The notes under the pieces were generated by a model, which saw nothing but the letters and a program-made list of their open reading frames with translations, was not told where the DNA came from and searched no databases. 64,000 bases of DNA from Rhynchopus sp. YZ270_cl-10 (taxonomy: Eukaryota; Euglenozoa; Diplonemea; Diplonemida; Diplonemidae), in assembly GCA_964035575.1 (NCBI GenBank), contig OZ037900.1, positions 1,240,001 to 1,304,000 on the forward strand, in the 5' to 3' direction. This document shows positions 26,639 to 38,317 of the stretch, piece after piece. The position numbers and the translations under genes were made by a program. The stretch's first letter is position 1. Every line of letters begins with the position of its first letter.

Positions 26639-26927
26639 TTTTTAAACAAACAAACAAACCAAAACAAACGTGATCACACAAACCATCATGTCACCCAGTA
26701 AACCCAGTAAACCCAGCACACTGGTCTAGAGGGATCGACCACTGAGTGGTGACCTGTGAGCACACAGGCACCTGCTCCGATGCAGTAGTGCAGCGCACTA
26801 AGTGCTGTGCTAAGGACTGGCCAAACTTGTTAAACCTGCTGACCCACAAACCGGTTTTCACAACCGAAGCAAAAACAAGCTCAGAAATAAAAAGCTCTTC
26901 AAAGGTTTTCGAACCTGACTCAGTATT

Positions 26928-27046
26928 GGATTCGGCCATACTCTGGTGAATACACCTCATCCCGCCTGATTTGAGAAGTTAAGCACCAGCAGGCCTGGAT
27001 AGTACTGGCGTGGGTGACCAGCTGGGAAGTCCGGGTGCTTGAATCC
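26928..27046 (+). rRNA. 5S: 5S rRNA, unit 2
   Basis: First of three module copies, as at 995. Confidence 0.96.
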
Positions 27047-27151
27047 TTTTTGCTTTTCTTCCGTGTTGGTGTGTGGTTTTAGGACATCCAGACCCTGACC
27101 CACCTCCAACAAGACAACCCTGTCTTGTATCCCTGTGTTTGTTGCACTATC

Positions 27152-27529
27152 CAGAGAGCAGAAATGAGGGGAGACTACACCACCGACGGTGCTTCAGCCT
27201 ACAGGAGCATGCTGGAATGTGAATGCTGCATGACAGCATTCACAATTTCACCTTTGGTGAGATGGAGATGAGCGCAAAGGTGCAAAAATGCACAACAAAA
27301 ACTGAGGAAGAGGCATCCATACTCCCCAGAAGGGACGTGCGCACCTGCAGCCAAAAATTCTCCTGTGCTTAATATCATGCGCGCTGGGGATGCCGAAATA
27401 GCTAAACTGTTGCAAGAAGTGGGACTAATTCCCAGGCAGTTGCCCTGTACAACATGCAAGTCCACAATGCCAGAAACACTGTACTGGACACCAAGATACT
27501 CCAAGAAGATCGCAAACTGGCCTTATTTT
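27152..27529 (+). ncRNA. RNA locus Y copy 1, unit 2
   Basis: Same as at 1219; class III box at 27095. Confidence 0.45.
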
Positions 27530-27682
27530 AGGTGAAATGACCTAATGCAGAGTGCAGCGGAACAGGGGAGACAAATAAAGTTTCCTGTACCATGCAACAC
27601 CCAAGACCTTTTGCACAAGTGAAGCAAAAACAAGCTCAGAAATAAAAAGCTCTTCAAAGGTTTTCGAACCTGACTCAGTATT

Positions 27683-27801
27683 GGATTCGGCCATACTCTG
27701 GTGAATGCACCTCATCCCGCCTGATTTGAGAAGTTAAGCACCAGCAGGCCTGGATAGTACTGGCGTGGGTGACCAGCTGGGAAGTCCGGGTGCTTGAATC
27801 C
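27683..27801 (+). rRNA. 5S: 5S rRNA, unit 2
   Basis: Second module copy, as at 1750. Confidence 0.96.
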
Positions 27802-27906
27802 TTTTTGCTTTTCTTCCGTGTTGGTGTGTGGTTTTAGGACATCCAGACCCTGACCCACCTCCAACAAGACAACCCTGTCTTGTATCCCTGTGTTTGTTGC
27901 ACTATC

Positions 27907-28284
27907 CAGAGAGCAGAAATGAGGGGAGACTACACCACCGACGGTGCTTCAGCCTACAGGAGCATGCTGGAATGTGAATGCTGCATGACAGCATTCACAA
28001 TTTCACCTTTGGTGAGATGGAGATGAGCGCAAAGGTGCAAAAATGCACAACAAAAACTGAGGAAGAGGCATCCATACTCCCCAGAAGGGACGTGCGCACC
28101 TGCAGCCAAAAATTCTCCTGTGCTTAATATCATGCGCGCTGGGGATGCCGAAATAGCTAAACTGTTGCAAGAAGTGGGACTAATTCCCAGGCAGTTGCCC
28201 TGTACAACATGCAAGTCCACAATGCCAGAAACACTGTACTGGACACCAAGATACTCCAAGAAGATCGCAAACTGGCCTTATTTT
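27907..28284 (+). ncRNA. RNA locus Y copy 2, unit 2
   Basis: Same as at 1974; class III box at 27850. Confidence 0.45.
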
Positions 28285-28437
28285 AGGTGAAATGACCTAA
28301 TGCAGAGTGCAGCGGAACAGGGGAGACAAATAAAGTTTCCTGTACCATGCAACACCCAAGACCTTTTGCACAAGTGAAGCAAAAACAAGCTCAGAAATAT
28401 AAAGCTCTTCAAAGGTTTTCCACCCAGACCCATTATT

Positions 28438-28556
28438 GGATTCGGCCATACTCTGGTGAATACACCTCATCCCGCCTGATTTGAGAAGTTAAGCACCAGC
28501 AGGCCTGGATAGTACTGGCGTGGGTGACCAGCTGGGAAGTCCGGGTGCTTGAATCC
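28438..28556 (+). rRNA. 5S: 5S rRNA, unit 2
   Basis: Third module copy, as at 2505. Confidence 0.96.
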
Positions 28557-28639
28557 TTTTTTCCTTATTTGTGGTGTAACACACAGAAGTTGGTTGAAAA
28601 GTGAACTGATAGTATTCAGCGCAAAGCATGATTATTGAA

Positions 28640-28711
28640 GGGTATATAGCTCAGTGGTAGAGCATTCGGCTGCAGTCCGAACGGTCCCTGGTTCGAACCC
28701 GGGTGTGCCCT
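28640..28711 (+). tRNA. tRNA-Cys(GCA), unit 2
   Basis: Counterpart of 2707. Confidence 0.96.
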
Positions 28712-28812
28712 CTCTTTTTGTTTCAAGACCAGATTTTCTCTTGAGTGTTACTTCTCCCTTTTTGGTTTTGAATTCCATCCCCACCTTGTAAAGATTCGTT
28801 TAAGAAATGTAA

Positions 28813-28885
28813 GGGGGTTTAGCTCAAATGGTAGAGCGCTCGCTCAGCATGCGAGAGGTAGAGGGATCGATACCCTCAATCTCCA
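28813..28885 (+). tRNA. tRNA-Ala(AGC), unit 2
   Basis: Counterpart of 2880, with the same C33 and ATCGATA loop. Confidence 0.88.
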
Positions 28886-28976
28886 AACATTTTTTGGCTT
28901 GGAAACACTGTTGTGATATTTCCAGATCTCAATTCTTTTTGGTACCAAAGAAAAAGAAGGAAGCGACAGAATTGTA

Positions 28977-29048
28977 TCTCCTATGGTGTAGTGGTTAGCA
29001 CTCGAGACTCTGAATCTCGCGACCGCGGTTCGAATCCGCGTAGGAGAA
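28977..29048 (+). tRNA. tRNA-Gln(CTG), unit 2
   Basis: Counterpart of 3044. Confidence 0.96.
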
Positions 29049-29141
29049 CTTTCCTTTTTCTCCGTTTCGTCCCTTGTTATTCTCCTCTGTGACTGGTTGA
29101 AACGCATTCCCACTTCCATATTCTTGTTGGCTTTTATTGAA

Positions 29142-29223
29142 GGCGAGATGGCCGAGTGGTCTAAGGCGCCAGGTTAAGGCCCTGGTCCCTTCGGGGGCGT
29201 GGGTTCAAACCCCACTCTCGTCA
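29142..29223 (+). tRNA. tRNA-Leu(AAG), unit 2
   Basis: Counterpart of 3209. Confidence 0.95.
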
Positions 29224-29312
29224 CTTGTTATTCTTTTTCATTTTCATTTTCAATCTATCCCTTTTGTTTTGTTTTCAAGATTGTGCAAAACACAAAAAGC
29301 ACACTTGTCAGG

Positions 29313-29385
29313 TCCTCCTTGGCGCAGTCGGTAGCGCGTCAGGCTGTTAACCTGCAGGTCGTTGGTTCGAACCCAACAGGAGGAG
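29313..29385 (+). tRNA. tRNA-Asn(GTT), unit 2
   Basis: Counterpart of 3380. Confidence 0.96.
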
Positions 29386-29444
29386 ACTTTTTTCCCTTCT
29401 CAAACCATTTTCTGTTCTTTGCAAAAGTCATAAAAAACTGGGAA

Positions 29445-29526
29445 GGCGAGATGGCCGAGCGGTCTAAGGCGCCAGGTTTAGGCCCTGGTCTCTTCGGAGG
29501 CGTGGGTTCAAACCCCACTCTCGTCA
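29445..29526 (+). tRNA. tRNA-Leu(TAG), unit 2
   Basis: Counterpart of 3512. Confidence 0.95.
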
Positions 29527-29590
29527 CGTTATTACCATTTTTCCGCAGAAAACCCACCTCTTGTGGAAAACAGTTCCGGTCATTATTGTA

Positions 29591-29663
29591 GCAGCTATCG
29601 TCTAGTGGTTAGGACGCTCGCCTCACACGCGAGAGATCGTCGGTTCAATCCCGACTAGCTGTA
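29591..29663 (+). tRNA. tRNA-Val(CAC), unit 2
   Basis: Counterpart of 3658. Confidence 0.95.
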
Positions 29664-29753
29664 ATTTCTTTTTGAACTTTCCTTCACATTTTCGTTCAAT
29701 GCAACGATCGAAAAGATGTCCCCATGCAGATAATAGTTTTGCCTACTATCAGA

Positions 29754-29825
29754 TCCGCTGTAGTATAGTGGTTAGAACAGCCGGCTCTCACCCGGCAGAC
29801 CGGGGTTCAATTCCCCGCAGCGGAA
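29754..29825 (+). tRNA. tRNA-Glu(CTC), unit 2
   Basis: Counterpart of 3821. Confidence 0.96.
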
Positions 29826-29919
29826 AATACCTTTTTTTAGACCAAGTTTTGGAGAGAAGAATTTCTGACTTTTGAATATTAACGCCATCATGTAAATCTG
29901 GATGAAGAAAATAATCAGT

Positions 29920-29991
29920 GGCTTAGTGGTCTAGTGGCATGATTCTCGCTTCGGGTGCGAGAGGTCCAGGGTTCGATTCCCTGCTGAGCCC
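29920..29991 (+). tRNA. tRNA-Pro(CGG), unit 2
   Basis: Counterpart of 3987. Confidence 0.96.
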
Positions 29992-30205
29992 CTCTTTTTA
30001 TTTAGGTAGTTTCTTGCTTGGGAATTGTTTAGAAAAATTATTTCCACATCTTTTCGACCACCAAAATCCCAAGATGAAGAAGTTTGGAAAAGTGCATTTT
30101 TGTGAAAGTATTTTGCCATATCTTTGTTGTCACCAAAATCCCAAGATGGTGAGAGAATCTTGAAAAATCATTTTCCATATTTTCACTTCCCAGTGAAAAA
30201 GAGAA

Positions 30206-30278
30206 TACCCATGGTGGGGATCGAACCCACAATCTTTCGCTTAGGAAGCGAACGCCTTATCCATTGGGCTACACGGGC
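30206..30278 (-). tRNA. tRNA-Arg(CCT), unit 2
   Basis: Counterpart of 4273. Confidence 0.95.
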
Positions 30279-30384
30279 CTAATAGTTTTACCTTCTTTCC
30301 TTTTCTCTGGGGTGGTCAAATTTAGGACAAGAGACTTTTCTGCATGACCACCCCACAATGATTCTTTGGTTTAAATGAATGTGA

Positions 30385-30457
30385 GCCTCCCTAGCTCAGT
30401 CGGTAGAGCGCAAGGCCCTTAACCTTGTGGTCGCGGGTTCGAGCCCCGCGGGAGGTG
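30385..30457 (+). tRNA. tRNA-Lys(CTT), unit 2
   Basis: Counterpart of 4452. Confidence 0.96.
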
Positions 30458-30792
30458 CTTTTCTTTTTGAATGTTCACGATTTTGCAGGTTTCTGAGATT
30501 TTGAGGCAAATGAAAACCAAAAAATATTTCCTCCACTTGATCTCAGTTCTGTTTCGTTGGCAAGTTGAGAGTGGAATTTGGGTGAAAATATGTGTTTTCC
30601 GAACCAACACAGGACTCCCACCGACCGGTGTAGGTTTTGCGTTCAACCAGGTGTGAACTGCTTCCACTCGCGAAAAGTGCCAGACCCTTTTGCTGGGGAT
30701 AGCACGTTTCAGCCCCACAACTTATCTCCTTTCTGGGCATGTCCAGTGTGCTCAGCTGCCGCTTCTTGGCGACTCACCAGTACAGAATGGTG

Positions 30793-31125
30793 GAATCCAG
30801 CACAGAATGGAATGGCTGGGAAATCCTTAGCAATCCATAATTCAGATGGAAAAACTCCTGACCTGGCTATTGAATTTTCGGATCATTTTCTCAGTCACAA
30901 TGCAAGCACAGAATGGAAACCAAAACCAAGCACAGAATGGAACACGGCTATAAGACTCCAGCCATTCCATTCTGTGCTGGTTTTTCGTTTCCATTCTGTG
31001 CTTGCATTGTGACTGAGAAAATGATCTGAAAATTCAATACCCGGGTCAGGAGTTTTTTTTTCCACTCCTAACAAATCCTTACAGTAAGCCTATAAGTCTC
31101 CAGCCATTCCATTCTGTGCTGGTTT
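30793..31125. repeat. Inverted-repeat element, unit 2
   Basis: Same as at 4860 except for G to A in AGAGTGG just before the left arm and C to T in ACCCGG inside it (both as in unit 3). Confidence 0.75.
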
Positions 31126-31275
31126 TTGGAGCCCATTCTGTGAGCACTCGCTCGGGCCTGTACTGGAGTATAGCGGCCAGGCCATCTCCCTTCTGCGTTC
31201 CTGCCTGTCACATCCAGTGCTCAGTTGCTGCTTCTTCAGCACAACCGCATCACATCACATCACCAAAAAATAGAA

Positions 31276-31347
31276 AGGCAACTGGGGGGATCGAACCCCC
31301 GACCCTTGGTTTACAAGACCAATGCTCTGCCACTGAGCTAAATCGCC
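31276..31347 (-). tRNA. tRNA-Thr(TGT), unit 2
   Basis: Counterpart of 5343. Confidence 0.95.
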
Positions 31348-31429
31348 GCTGATTAAGATGCTTTTGCTGTTTCTCCTGCGAAGAAGTTTTTCAAGACAAC
31401 ACAGAAAGGAAAGTGTGTAAAAAAAGAAA

Positions 31430-31500
31430 TGACCCTAGACGGAATCGAACCGCCGTTGATGGATTTGGAATCCATAGTGCTACCGCTACACCATAGGGCC
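31430..31500 (-). tRNA. tRNA-Trp(CCA), unit 2
   Basis: Counterpart of 5497. Confidence 0.95.
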
Positions 31501-31585
31501 CATGATTTAGGGCTTCAATGCGTTTAGCATGAAGGTGGAAATTTTGCTGAAAATCCCACACAAAGGAAAAAGACACACAAAAAAG

Positions 31586-31658
31586 TGCGAGGTGCCAGGA
31601 TCGAACTGACGACCTTAGGATTATGGGACCTACGCGCTCCCGACTGCGCCAACCTCGC
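31586..31658 (-). tRNA. tRNA-Met(CAT) elongator, unit 2
   Basis: Counterpart of 5653. Confidence 0.92.
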
Positions 31659-31782
31659 CTTGATATTATCGTATCATTAAGAAATACATGGGGTGCAAAT
31701 TTCTACAGGTTTGTGTGGCAAAAAAATTTTTTTGAGCCAAAAAATTTTATGGGCTTCTGTGAAAACAATGACAGTTGTAGAA

Positions 31783-31866
31783 CCTCTCGTAGCTCAATTG
31801 GTAGAGCGCTCGACTGTAGAATACTCGGTTATCGAGCGGTCGCTGGTTCGATTCCGGCCGAGAGGA
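31783..31866 (+). tRNA. tRNA-Tyr(GTA) with intron, unit 2
   Basis: Counterpart of 5850, same 11-nt intron. Confidence 0.94.
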
Positions 31867-31943
31867 TTTTTTTCATTTTCGTGTTCCAGGTTATATTCTT
31901 CAAACAGATGACTGCCTAAAAACAAAGAACGGTGAGAATTACA

Positions 31944-32025
31944 GCAGTCGTATCCAAGTGGTTACGGAGGTGGACTAGAAATCCATTGGGCTCTGCCCGC
32001 GCAGGTTCAAGTCCTGCCGACTGCG
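31944..32025 (+). tRNA. tRNA-Ser(AGA), unit 2
   Basis: Counterpart of 6011. Confidence 0.95.
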
Positions 32026-32123
32026 ATTCATTTTTTGTTCACAAATTTTCGTGCATTTTCGTCGTTTCTGTGCTCATTTTAGACCATTTTGATGCGCGAA
32101 AATAAATCAGAGTGAAGATTGTA

Positions 32124-32195
32124 TCCTCGGTAGTATAGAGGTCAGTATTTCCGCCTGTCACGCGGAAGACCCGGGTTCAATTCCCGGCCGGGGAA
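32124..32195 (+). tRNA. tRNA-Asp(GTC), unit 2
   Basis: Counterpart of 6191; the only intact Asp gene of unit 2. Confidence 0.96.
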
Positions 32196-32257
32196 TTCTT
32201 TTTTGTACAGGGCTCCCACTCATTGTTTCGTTTCTTTTCTGATGAAAATCAAATCAG

Positions 32258-32330
32258 GCCCCGTTGGCGCAATGGATAGCGCGTTGGACTTCGAATCCAA
32301 AGGTTGCGGGTTCGAGTCCCGCACGGGGTT
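32258..32330 (+). tRNA. tRNA-Arg(TCG), unit 2
   Basis: Counterpart of 6325. Confidence 0.96.
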
Positions 32331-32600
32331 AACTTTTTGAACATTGTTTTTTTGAACTTTTTTGAAAACACAAAAAAGTGAGGTTGGTGTCAAGTGAAAT
32401 CACAGTGGAACAACAGATACAAATTTGGGTCCAGTGGGAAGGGGTCTCCCAGGAATTTTGGATTTTTTGGCAGTCAACCCATCCAGAAGAACCTTAAAAA
32501 ATCTTGGGAAAAACTTGAAAACTGGAAATTCTTTGAAAAGCTGACATTTCAGAATTTTTTTCTGAACATGAAAATTTTACTTCCTCCTAAAAAAAAGAAC

Positions 32601-32672
32601 TGCACTTACCGGGAGTCGAACCCGGGCCGCTCGCTTGGAAGGCGAGAATACTAACCGTTATACCATAAGTGC
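32601..32672 (-). tRNA. tRNA-Gly(TCC), unit 2
   Basis: Counterpart of 6668. Confidence 0.95.
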
Positions 32673-32761
32673 TGTTACTTTCATGCAAAGTGTTTTCTTT
32701 GTGGGGGGCAATTTCAAAATAAAAAAAATTTGAAATTGTTCAAATTGCCCAAAAAAAGAAG

Positions 32762-32833
32762 CAACCGTGGCAGGACTCGAACCTGCAACCGCCTGATCCG
32801 TGGTCAGGCGCTCTTCCATTGAGCCACACGGTC
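32762..32833 (-). tRNA. tRNA-Arg(ACG), unit 2
   Basis: Counterpart of 6829. Confidence 0.92.
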
Positions 32834-32920
32834 CATGTCTTTAGGCAATAGTATTTTTTATGTGGCCTGCATATTTTTGGAGTTGGAAAAAATGAAAATG
32901 GTTGATTGCACAGCTAAAAA

Positions 32921-32992
32921 AGCGGTTACCGAGAATTGAACTCGGGTCTCCCGTGCCACAAACGGGTGTTCTAACCACTAAACCATAACCGC
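32921..32992 (-). tRNA. tRNA-His(GTG), unit 2
   Basis: Counterpart of 6988. Confidence 0.95.
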
Positions 32993-33108
32993 TTGAATAT
33001 TCCCACTTATTGGGATCTCAGAAAGGGTTTTATTTCCTGGGATATTGTGAAATATTTTTCAAACATGCAACGAGCGGCAACTCGAGCACAATTTCGACTA
33101 ATATCGTA

Positions 33109-33179
33109 GCGTAATTGGTCTAGTGGTAGAATGGCCCCCCGCCACGGGGTCGGCCCGGGTTCGATTCCCGGATTACGCA
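33109..33179 (+). tRNA. tRNA-Gly(GCC), unit 2
   Basis: Counterpart of 7176. Confidence 0.95.
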
Positions 33180-33536
33180 CTCTCTTTTTGCGTTTGGCAA
33201 AAGCAAAACAATATGTTTCGGACAGTTTCAGGTCGGTCACAAACTCGTTCAAAACGAAAAAGTGGAAATGATATGTACTCTTTCTTGCGTAAGGATTATT
33301 AGTAGAGAAAAAAATTTCTTGTCTGATGATACGGGTTTTTGCTCGACATAGTTTGCGAGTAAGTCAGTTCGGTCACAACTTCCATCACAATTGCAAAAAA
33401 AATTGGGACTACAACATGTTCATAAACCCAACCTGACTTACATGTTTATTTCTTCACAAAATTCCCAGTAAATAAACATGCACATCAGTATGGCCGGTGC
33501 GCTGGTCAGAGACATCACGTTTGCGGGCCAACCCCT

Positions 33537-33730
33537 CTGTGCGCCCGATTAGGAATATCCCCCTGTGCGCCCGATTAGCTTACCCCCCTGTGCGCCCGAT
33601 TAGGAATATCCCCCTGTGCGCCCGATTAGCTTACCCCCCTGTGCGCCCGATTAGGGACCCCCCTGTGCGCCCGGTTAGCTTTACCCCCCTGTGCGCCCGA
33701 TTAGGAATATCCCCCTGTGCGCCCGATTAG
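33537..33730. repeat. ~26-bp repeat array, unit 2
   Basis: Same eight-copy array as at 7604. Confidence 0.9.
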
Positions 33731-34231
33731 GAACCACTCTGTGCACCTACCTAGTCACTGTGACCAGGTGCCCCTACTAATATGCCTTACCAATATGGCC
33801 TGGGCTGTGTGGTATGTCGGGTGTACTACATGCTGGGACCTAAAGAGGAACCACATGCTGGAACACAGCTTTAAGCCCCCACCCATTTCAGCTGTGGTTC
33901 CTACTGTGCCCAGTCACTGTGACCAGGTGCCTGGTCAGATCTGACCAGGTACCCTTACTAATATGCCTGACCAATATGGCCAGGGGTGGTATGTCGGGTG
34001 CACAAGGGAGTTTCACGATGGGTTATCTTATGCACAGGTACAGTGGATGTAGAAAACCCACAAACCCATTGTGTGTGGGTTTTCTGGCATAGGACTGTAT
34101 GGAAAGTGCACGGGTCCACCACAGTACAACCAGTCATGCACCAAGGGACACTGGCTGTTTTATCACTTTTTGAACTTTTTTAGACACTGCCAAACCTTCT
34201 CCATAATCTGAGATCTTGGGAAACAAGATAA

Positions 34232-34303
34232 GCTCGCGTGGCGCAATGGAAGCGCGTCGGTTCCCGACGCCGGAGGTTGCGGGTTCGATCCCCGCCGCGA
34301 GTA
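34232..34303 (+). tRNA. tRNA-Arg(CCG), unit 2
   Basis: Counterpart of 8299. Confidence 0.9.
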
Positions 34304-34440
34304 CTTTTTATTCATTCCAAAATATTTTTAGATTTCCTTCTTCTCAGAGATTTCTTGTCACAAAACTTTGCCAAATTGAAAATTCAGAAATGCGAAAATA
34401 TCAAAAAACAGCTCCGAAATTTGAAAGCAATCAAAAAGGA

Positions 34441-34512
34441 TTCCCCCTCCGGGGTTTGAACCCGGGTCGCCTGGGTGAAAGCCAGGTATACTAACCACTG
34501 TACTAAAGGGGA
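34441..34512 (-). tRNA. tRNA-Glu(TTC), unit 2
   Basis: Counterpart of 8508. Confidence 0.95.
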
Positions 34513-34610
34513 GGTGATACTTAGGCACAATCCAAAAAGGGTACTTTTGTGCAAGCTACACGGAGTTTCAAACGAAAAAAAAAATTAAAAATGAAAATCC
34601 AAAAAGACAA

Positions 34611-34682
34611 GGGCTCGGCGGGGAATTGAACCCCGGACCTCTCGCACCCTAAGCGAGAATCATGCCACTAGACCACCGAGCC
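34611..34682 (-). tRNA. tRNA-Pro(AGG), unit 2
   Basis: Counterpart of 8678. Confidence 0.96.
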
Positions 34683-34796
34683 ACGAATTCTCTCGCATTC
34701 TCTTCGTAACGCGGCCATATGTTTCCATCATTCCTTGTGTGTGTTTTCGTTTTGAATAAGGTCCCCATGTAAATGCTGTCTTCGCTAACAATCAGA

Positions 34797-34869
34797 TCCT
34801 CCTTGGCGCAGTCGGTAGCGCGTCAGGCTGTTAACCTGCAGGTCGTTGGTTCGAACCCAACAGGAGGAG
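34797..34869 (+). tRNA. tRNA-Asn(GTT) second copy, unit 2
   Basis: Counterpart of 8864. Confidence 0.96.
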
Positions 34870-35125
34870 ATTTTTCATTTTTTTGAGTTTTTGACTCTAT
34901 TTTTTAATTTTGAGCTAAAAATCCACATTGTGTGTCATCTTGATGTTGGAACTATTTTTCAGGATTTCCAAGGTTGTCCCACCAAAAAAACCAAACATCT
35001 TTGGATGCTGACATAACTTGAAGATTCTTGACCTGAAGATAAAACAGATTTTGTCAGGTTTTTTTTTTGAGTTTGAAAAAGTTCAGAACAGAATGAAAAA
35101 AGGGATCGATGCAGTGTATAAAAAA

Positions 35126-35207
35126 CGCGAACGGCAAGGTTCGAACTTGCGCATGCAGAGCACACTCGCTTAGCAGGCGAGCCCCGTAACCACTTGGGTA
35201 CGTCCGC
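35126..35207 (-). tRNA. tRNA-Ser(GCT), unit 2
   Basis: Counterpart of 9193. Confidence 0.95.
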
Positions 35208-35426
35208 TTAATTACCTGTCAGTACTTAGGACGAAGCTTGTACTTTGTTTAACGACACGTTAGTGATCACTTGCGTGGTCACCAAAAATCATCGCAATTG
35301 TGACCACCAAAAAAAATTTTTGGGCACGATTTCGCACGATGGCGGGCTCATTGCACGACGGCCGACACACCATGTTTTCTCACAAATAAAAAAAATCCAG
35401 AAAAATTCAGGTATCAATACAAAAAG

Positions 35427-35499
35427 CACCTCCCGCGGGGCTCGAACCCGCGACCACAAGGTTAAGGGCCTTGCGCTCTACCGACTGAGCTAGGGAGGC
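35427..35499 (-). tRNA. tRNA-Lys(CTT) second copy, unit 2
   Basis: Counterpart of 9494. Confidence 0.96.
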
Positions 35500-35601
35500 T
35501 CATATTAACTTAAATCAAAGAATCAACATGGGGTACTTGTGTGTACCTGCAGCCACCAAATTTTCCATCGTTGTTGCGTGAACAAAAGGATCCGGATTAT
35601 C

Positions 35602-35673
35602 TCTCCTATGGTGTAGTGGTTAGCACCCTGGACTTTGAATCCAGTAGCCGCGGTTCAAACCCGCGTGGGAGAA
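35602..35673 (+). tRNA. tRNA-Gln(TTG), unit 2
   Basis: Counterpart of 9669. Confidence 0.96.
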
Positions 35674-35788
35674 CTTTTCTTTTTCCAAGTGTTTTCAATA
35701 TTTTTTGGAGCTTTGTCACACACATCTTCAATCTTTGCATTTGATGGCAAAAACATAAATCACAGAAATCAAACGAAAAGGTAAAGAA

Positions 35789-35870
35789 CGCTGACGGCAG
35801 GGTTCGAACCTGCGCGGGCAGAGCCCAGTGGATTTCAAGTCCACCTCCGTAACCACTTGGATACGTCAGC
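35789..35870 (-). tRNA. tRNA-Ser(TGA), unit 2
   Basis: Counterpart of 9856. Confidence 0.95.
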
Positions 35871-35947
35871 ATAGTTGAGGAAGTACAACGCCCCAGATCC
35901 TGAAAATGGGCACAAAAAAGAGAATCCAATCGATCCAAAAAAGTAGG

Positions 35948-36019
35948 CACCCGCCGTGGGGATCGAACCCACGACCATTGGATTAAAAGTCCAACGCTCT
36001 ACCGCTGAGCTAGGCGGGC
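35948..36019 (-). tRNA. tRNA-Lys(TTT), unit 2
   Basis: Counterpart of 10015. Confidence 0.96.
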
Positions 36020-36134
36020 ATTCGTTTTAAAGGAAAGAGTCAATTTCAAGGCTTGTTCAGTTCTTGAAAAAAAACTGACAAAAAAGACGAACAGAACGTG
36101 CCCCAAGTACCTCTCCTTGAGGGACATTTATCAG

Positions 36135-36206
36135 GGGCGTTTAGCTCAGTGGTAGAGCGCCCGTTCTGCATACGGGAGGCCGAGGGTTCGAACCCCTCAA
36201 TGTCCA
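36135..36206 (+). tRNA. tRNA-Ala(TGC), unit 2
   Basis: Counterpart of 10202. Confidence 0.93.
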
Positions 36207-36262
36207 TTTTTTTGCCATATTTTGTTGATTATTTTTTGGTTGGGCCAGTCAAACACACAAAA

Positions 36263-36908
36263 ATATGAACTGACATCATTGTGCAGTGCCTGCGATGAGG
36301 ATGTGTGTGATGGTCCAATTGGCGAGTCTGACCTCATAATGCGTTCAGGAACATCCAAATGACCCATTTTCCCAACGTTTTCACATTTTTGAGCATTTTG
36401 CTATTACGCAATAGTGGTACAATAGGCATTTTACTGGGTCATTTTAACCAACTCTATCAGGACACTTCTGATGCTCCAATTGGCGATTCTGACCTCATAA
36501 TGGCTTCATGAGCAGCCGAATAACCCGTTTTCCCAATATTTTCACATTTTTGAACGTTTTGCCATTCGTGGAATGGTGGCACAAAAGTCATTTTAGTGGG
36601 TCATTTTCGCCAACTCGATCAGGGCACTTCTGGTGCTCCAATTTGCGGTTCTGACCTCATAATGGATTCAAGAGCACCCAAATAACCCATTTTCCCAACG
36701 TTTTCACATTTTAGACTATTTTTGCTATTGCGGAATGGCAGTACAATAGGCAGTTTACTGGGTCATTTTCGCCAACTCGATCAGGATACTTCTGATGCTC
36801 TAATCACATCGTTTAACCTCATAATGCATTCAGGAGCACCCAAATAACCCATTTTCCCAATGTTTTCGCATTTTTGACCACTTTGCTGTTGCAGAGTATC
36901 AGTAAGAT
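36263..36908 (+). repeat. Satellite S block, unit 2
   Basis: Counterpart of 10330. Confidence 0.88.
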
Positions 36909-36991
36909 GAGGTCATGCAAATACAGTTTTGTGCACAATAGAAAAAAATAGTGTGTACCCCAGCTTGGCGATTCCTTTCGTCATTATTGTC

Positions 36992-37064
36992 GGTCGTGTA
37001 GCTCAGTCGGTAGAGCATTGGTCTAATAAGCCAACGGTCCCAGGTTCGAGCCCTGTCACGACCA
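36992..37064 (+). tRNA. tRNA-Ile(AAT), unit 2
   Basis: Counterpart of 11059. Confidence 0.96.
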
Positions 37065-37144
37065 ATACTTTTTCTACTACTTTGACTTTGACCTGTTGTC
37101 AAAAAATGTTGGCCGTGTAAAAAATATGCATACCCTAAAACAAG

Positions 37145-37151
37145 GCCTCTT

Positions 37152-37200
<49 letters not shown>

Positions 37201-37217
37201 AATCCCAGGTGGAGGCA
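37145..37217 (+). tRNA. tRNA-Phe(GAA), unit 2
   Basis: Counterpart of 11212. Confidence 0.94.
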
Positions 37218-37328
37218 CTTCTCTTTTTTCCCCTCAGCTCTAATAACAATTTTCAAGGTGCGCTGTGCTACTACATTGGAAAAGTGCGCTGTGCTACTAC
37301 ATCCCAATTTTTTGGACGAAAATTTTTT

Positions 37329-37443
37329 GGTATGTCGGGCGCACAGCTCAGACCCCGATATGGGCGCACAGAACACCCCCCCATTGTGGGCGCACAGAAC
37401 AGGCCCTCCGTTGTGGGCGCACAGCTCACTGTGTGCTGTGCAA
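37329..37443. repeat. GGTATGTCGGG family relic, unit 2
   Basis: Counterpart of 11396. Confidence 0.7.
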
Positions 37444-37861
37444 GTTTCAGCATATGGCTTCTGGCAACAAAAACTTAAAAAAAAATTTTGGCCGAAAATT
37501 ATTTTTTGGCCTGCAATCAAGTTGAGCTGAGATGCTATGTAACATGTAAGTCAGTCTGTTTCATGTTTCCGCTGATCAAAGTTCGTTCGAGATGGAAAGG
37601 ACTGAAAAGGAAGCACATGTGGAAAAGGAAGCACATGTGGAAATGTTAAGGAATCCCCACCCATTTCCGCATGTGCTTCCGGCAACAAAAACTGATTGCT
37701 CCGGGATTTGATTTTGGTACCATTTTTCACCAAATCCAAAAAAATTGGCAGAGTAGCACAGCCGCAAACGTTAGCATTATGACACGTGTTTGCGGATGTG
37801 CTCTCACCCCCAAAAAAAATGGGCAATACAAGGCCAAAAAACAAACGCACAAAAAGAAGTG

Positions 37862-37935
37862 TACACCTATCCGGGTTTGAACCGGAGACCTCCTCGGTGT
37901 TAACGAGGCGTCATAACCAACTAGACCATAGGTGC
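37862..37935 (-). tRNA. tRNA-Val(AAC), unit 2
   Basis: Counterpart of 11929. Confidence 0.95.
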
Positions 37936-38056
37936 TGACATTTATATGGTTCGTAGAAACGAGATGGTGTGTGCATTCACCACCCAAAACCCAAAACTGT
38001 GTCAAAATAAAAAAAATTTTGGACAGAAGAAAATGGGAATATGGGTACAAAACGAA

Positions 38057-38128
38057 GGCTTAGTGGTCTAGTGGCATGATTCTCGCTTTGGGTGCGAGAG
38101 GTCCAGGGTTCGATTCCCTGCTGAGCCC
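38057..38128 (+). tRNA. tRNA-Pro(TGG), unit 2
   Basis: Counterpart of 12124. Confidence 0.96.
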
Positions 38129-38235
38129 CTCTTTTTTTCAAGTTTTTGTGTCACAGATTTTTTGTCAGAAAAACAAATTGTGAAAAAAACTGATCCCTTG
38201 AAAAATTGATTCTGGACAATAGAAGGAAAAAAGTG

Positions 38236-38317
38236 TGACAGGAGTGGGGTTTGAACCCACGCCTCCGAAGAGAAAGGAACTTGAGTCCTCCGCCTTAGAC
38301 CTCTCGGCCATCCTGCC
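38236..38317 (-). tRNA. tRNA-Leu(CAA), unit 2
   Basis: Counterpart of 12303. Confidence 0.93.
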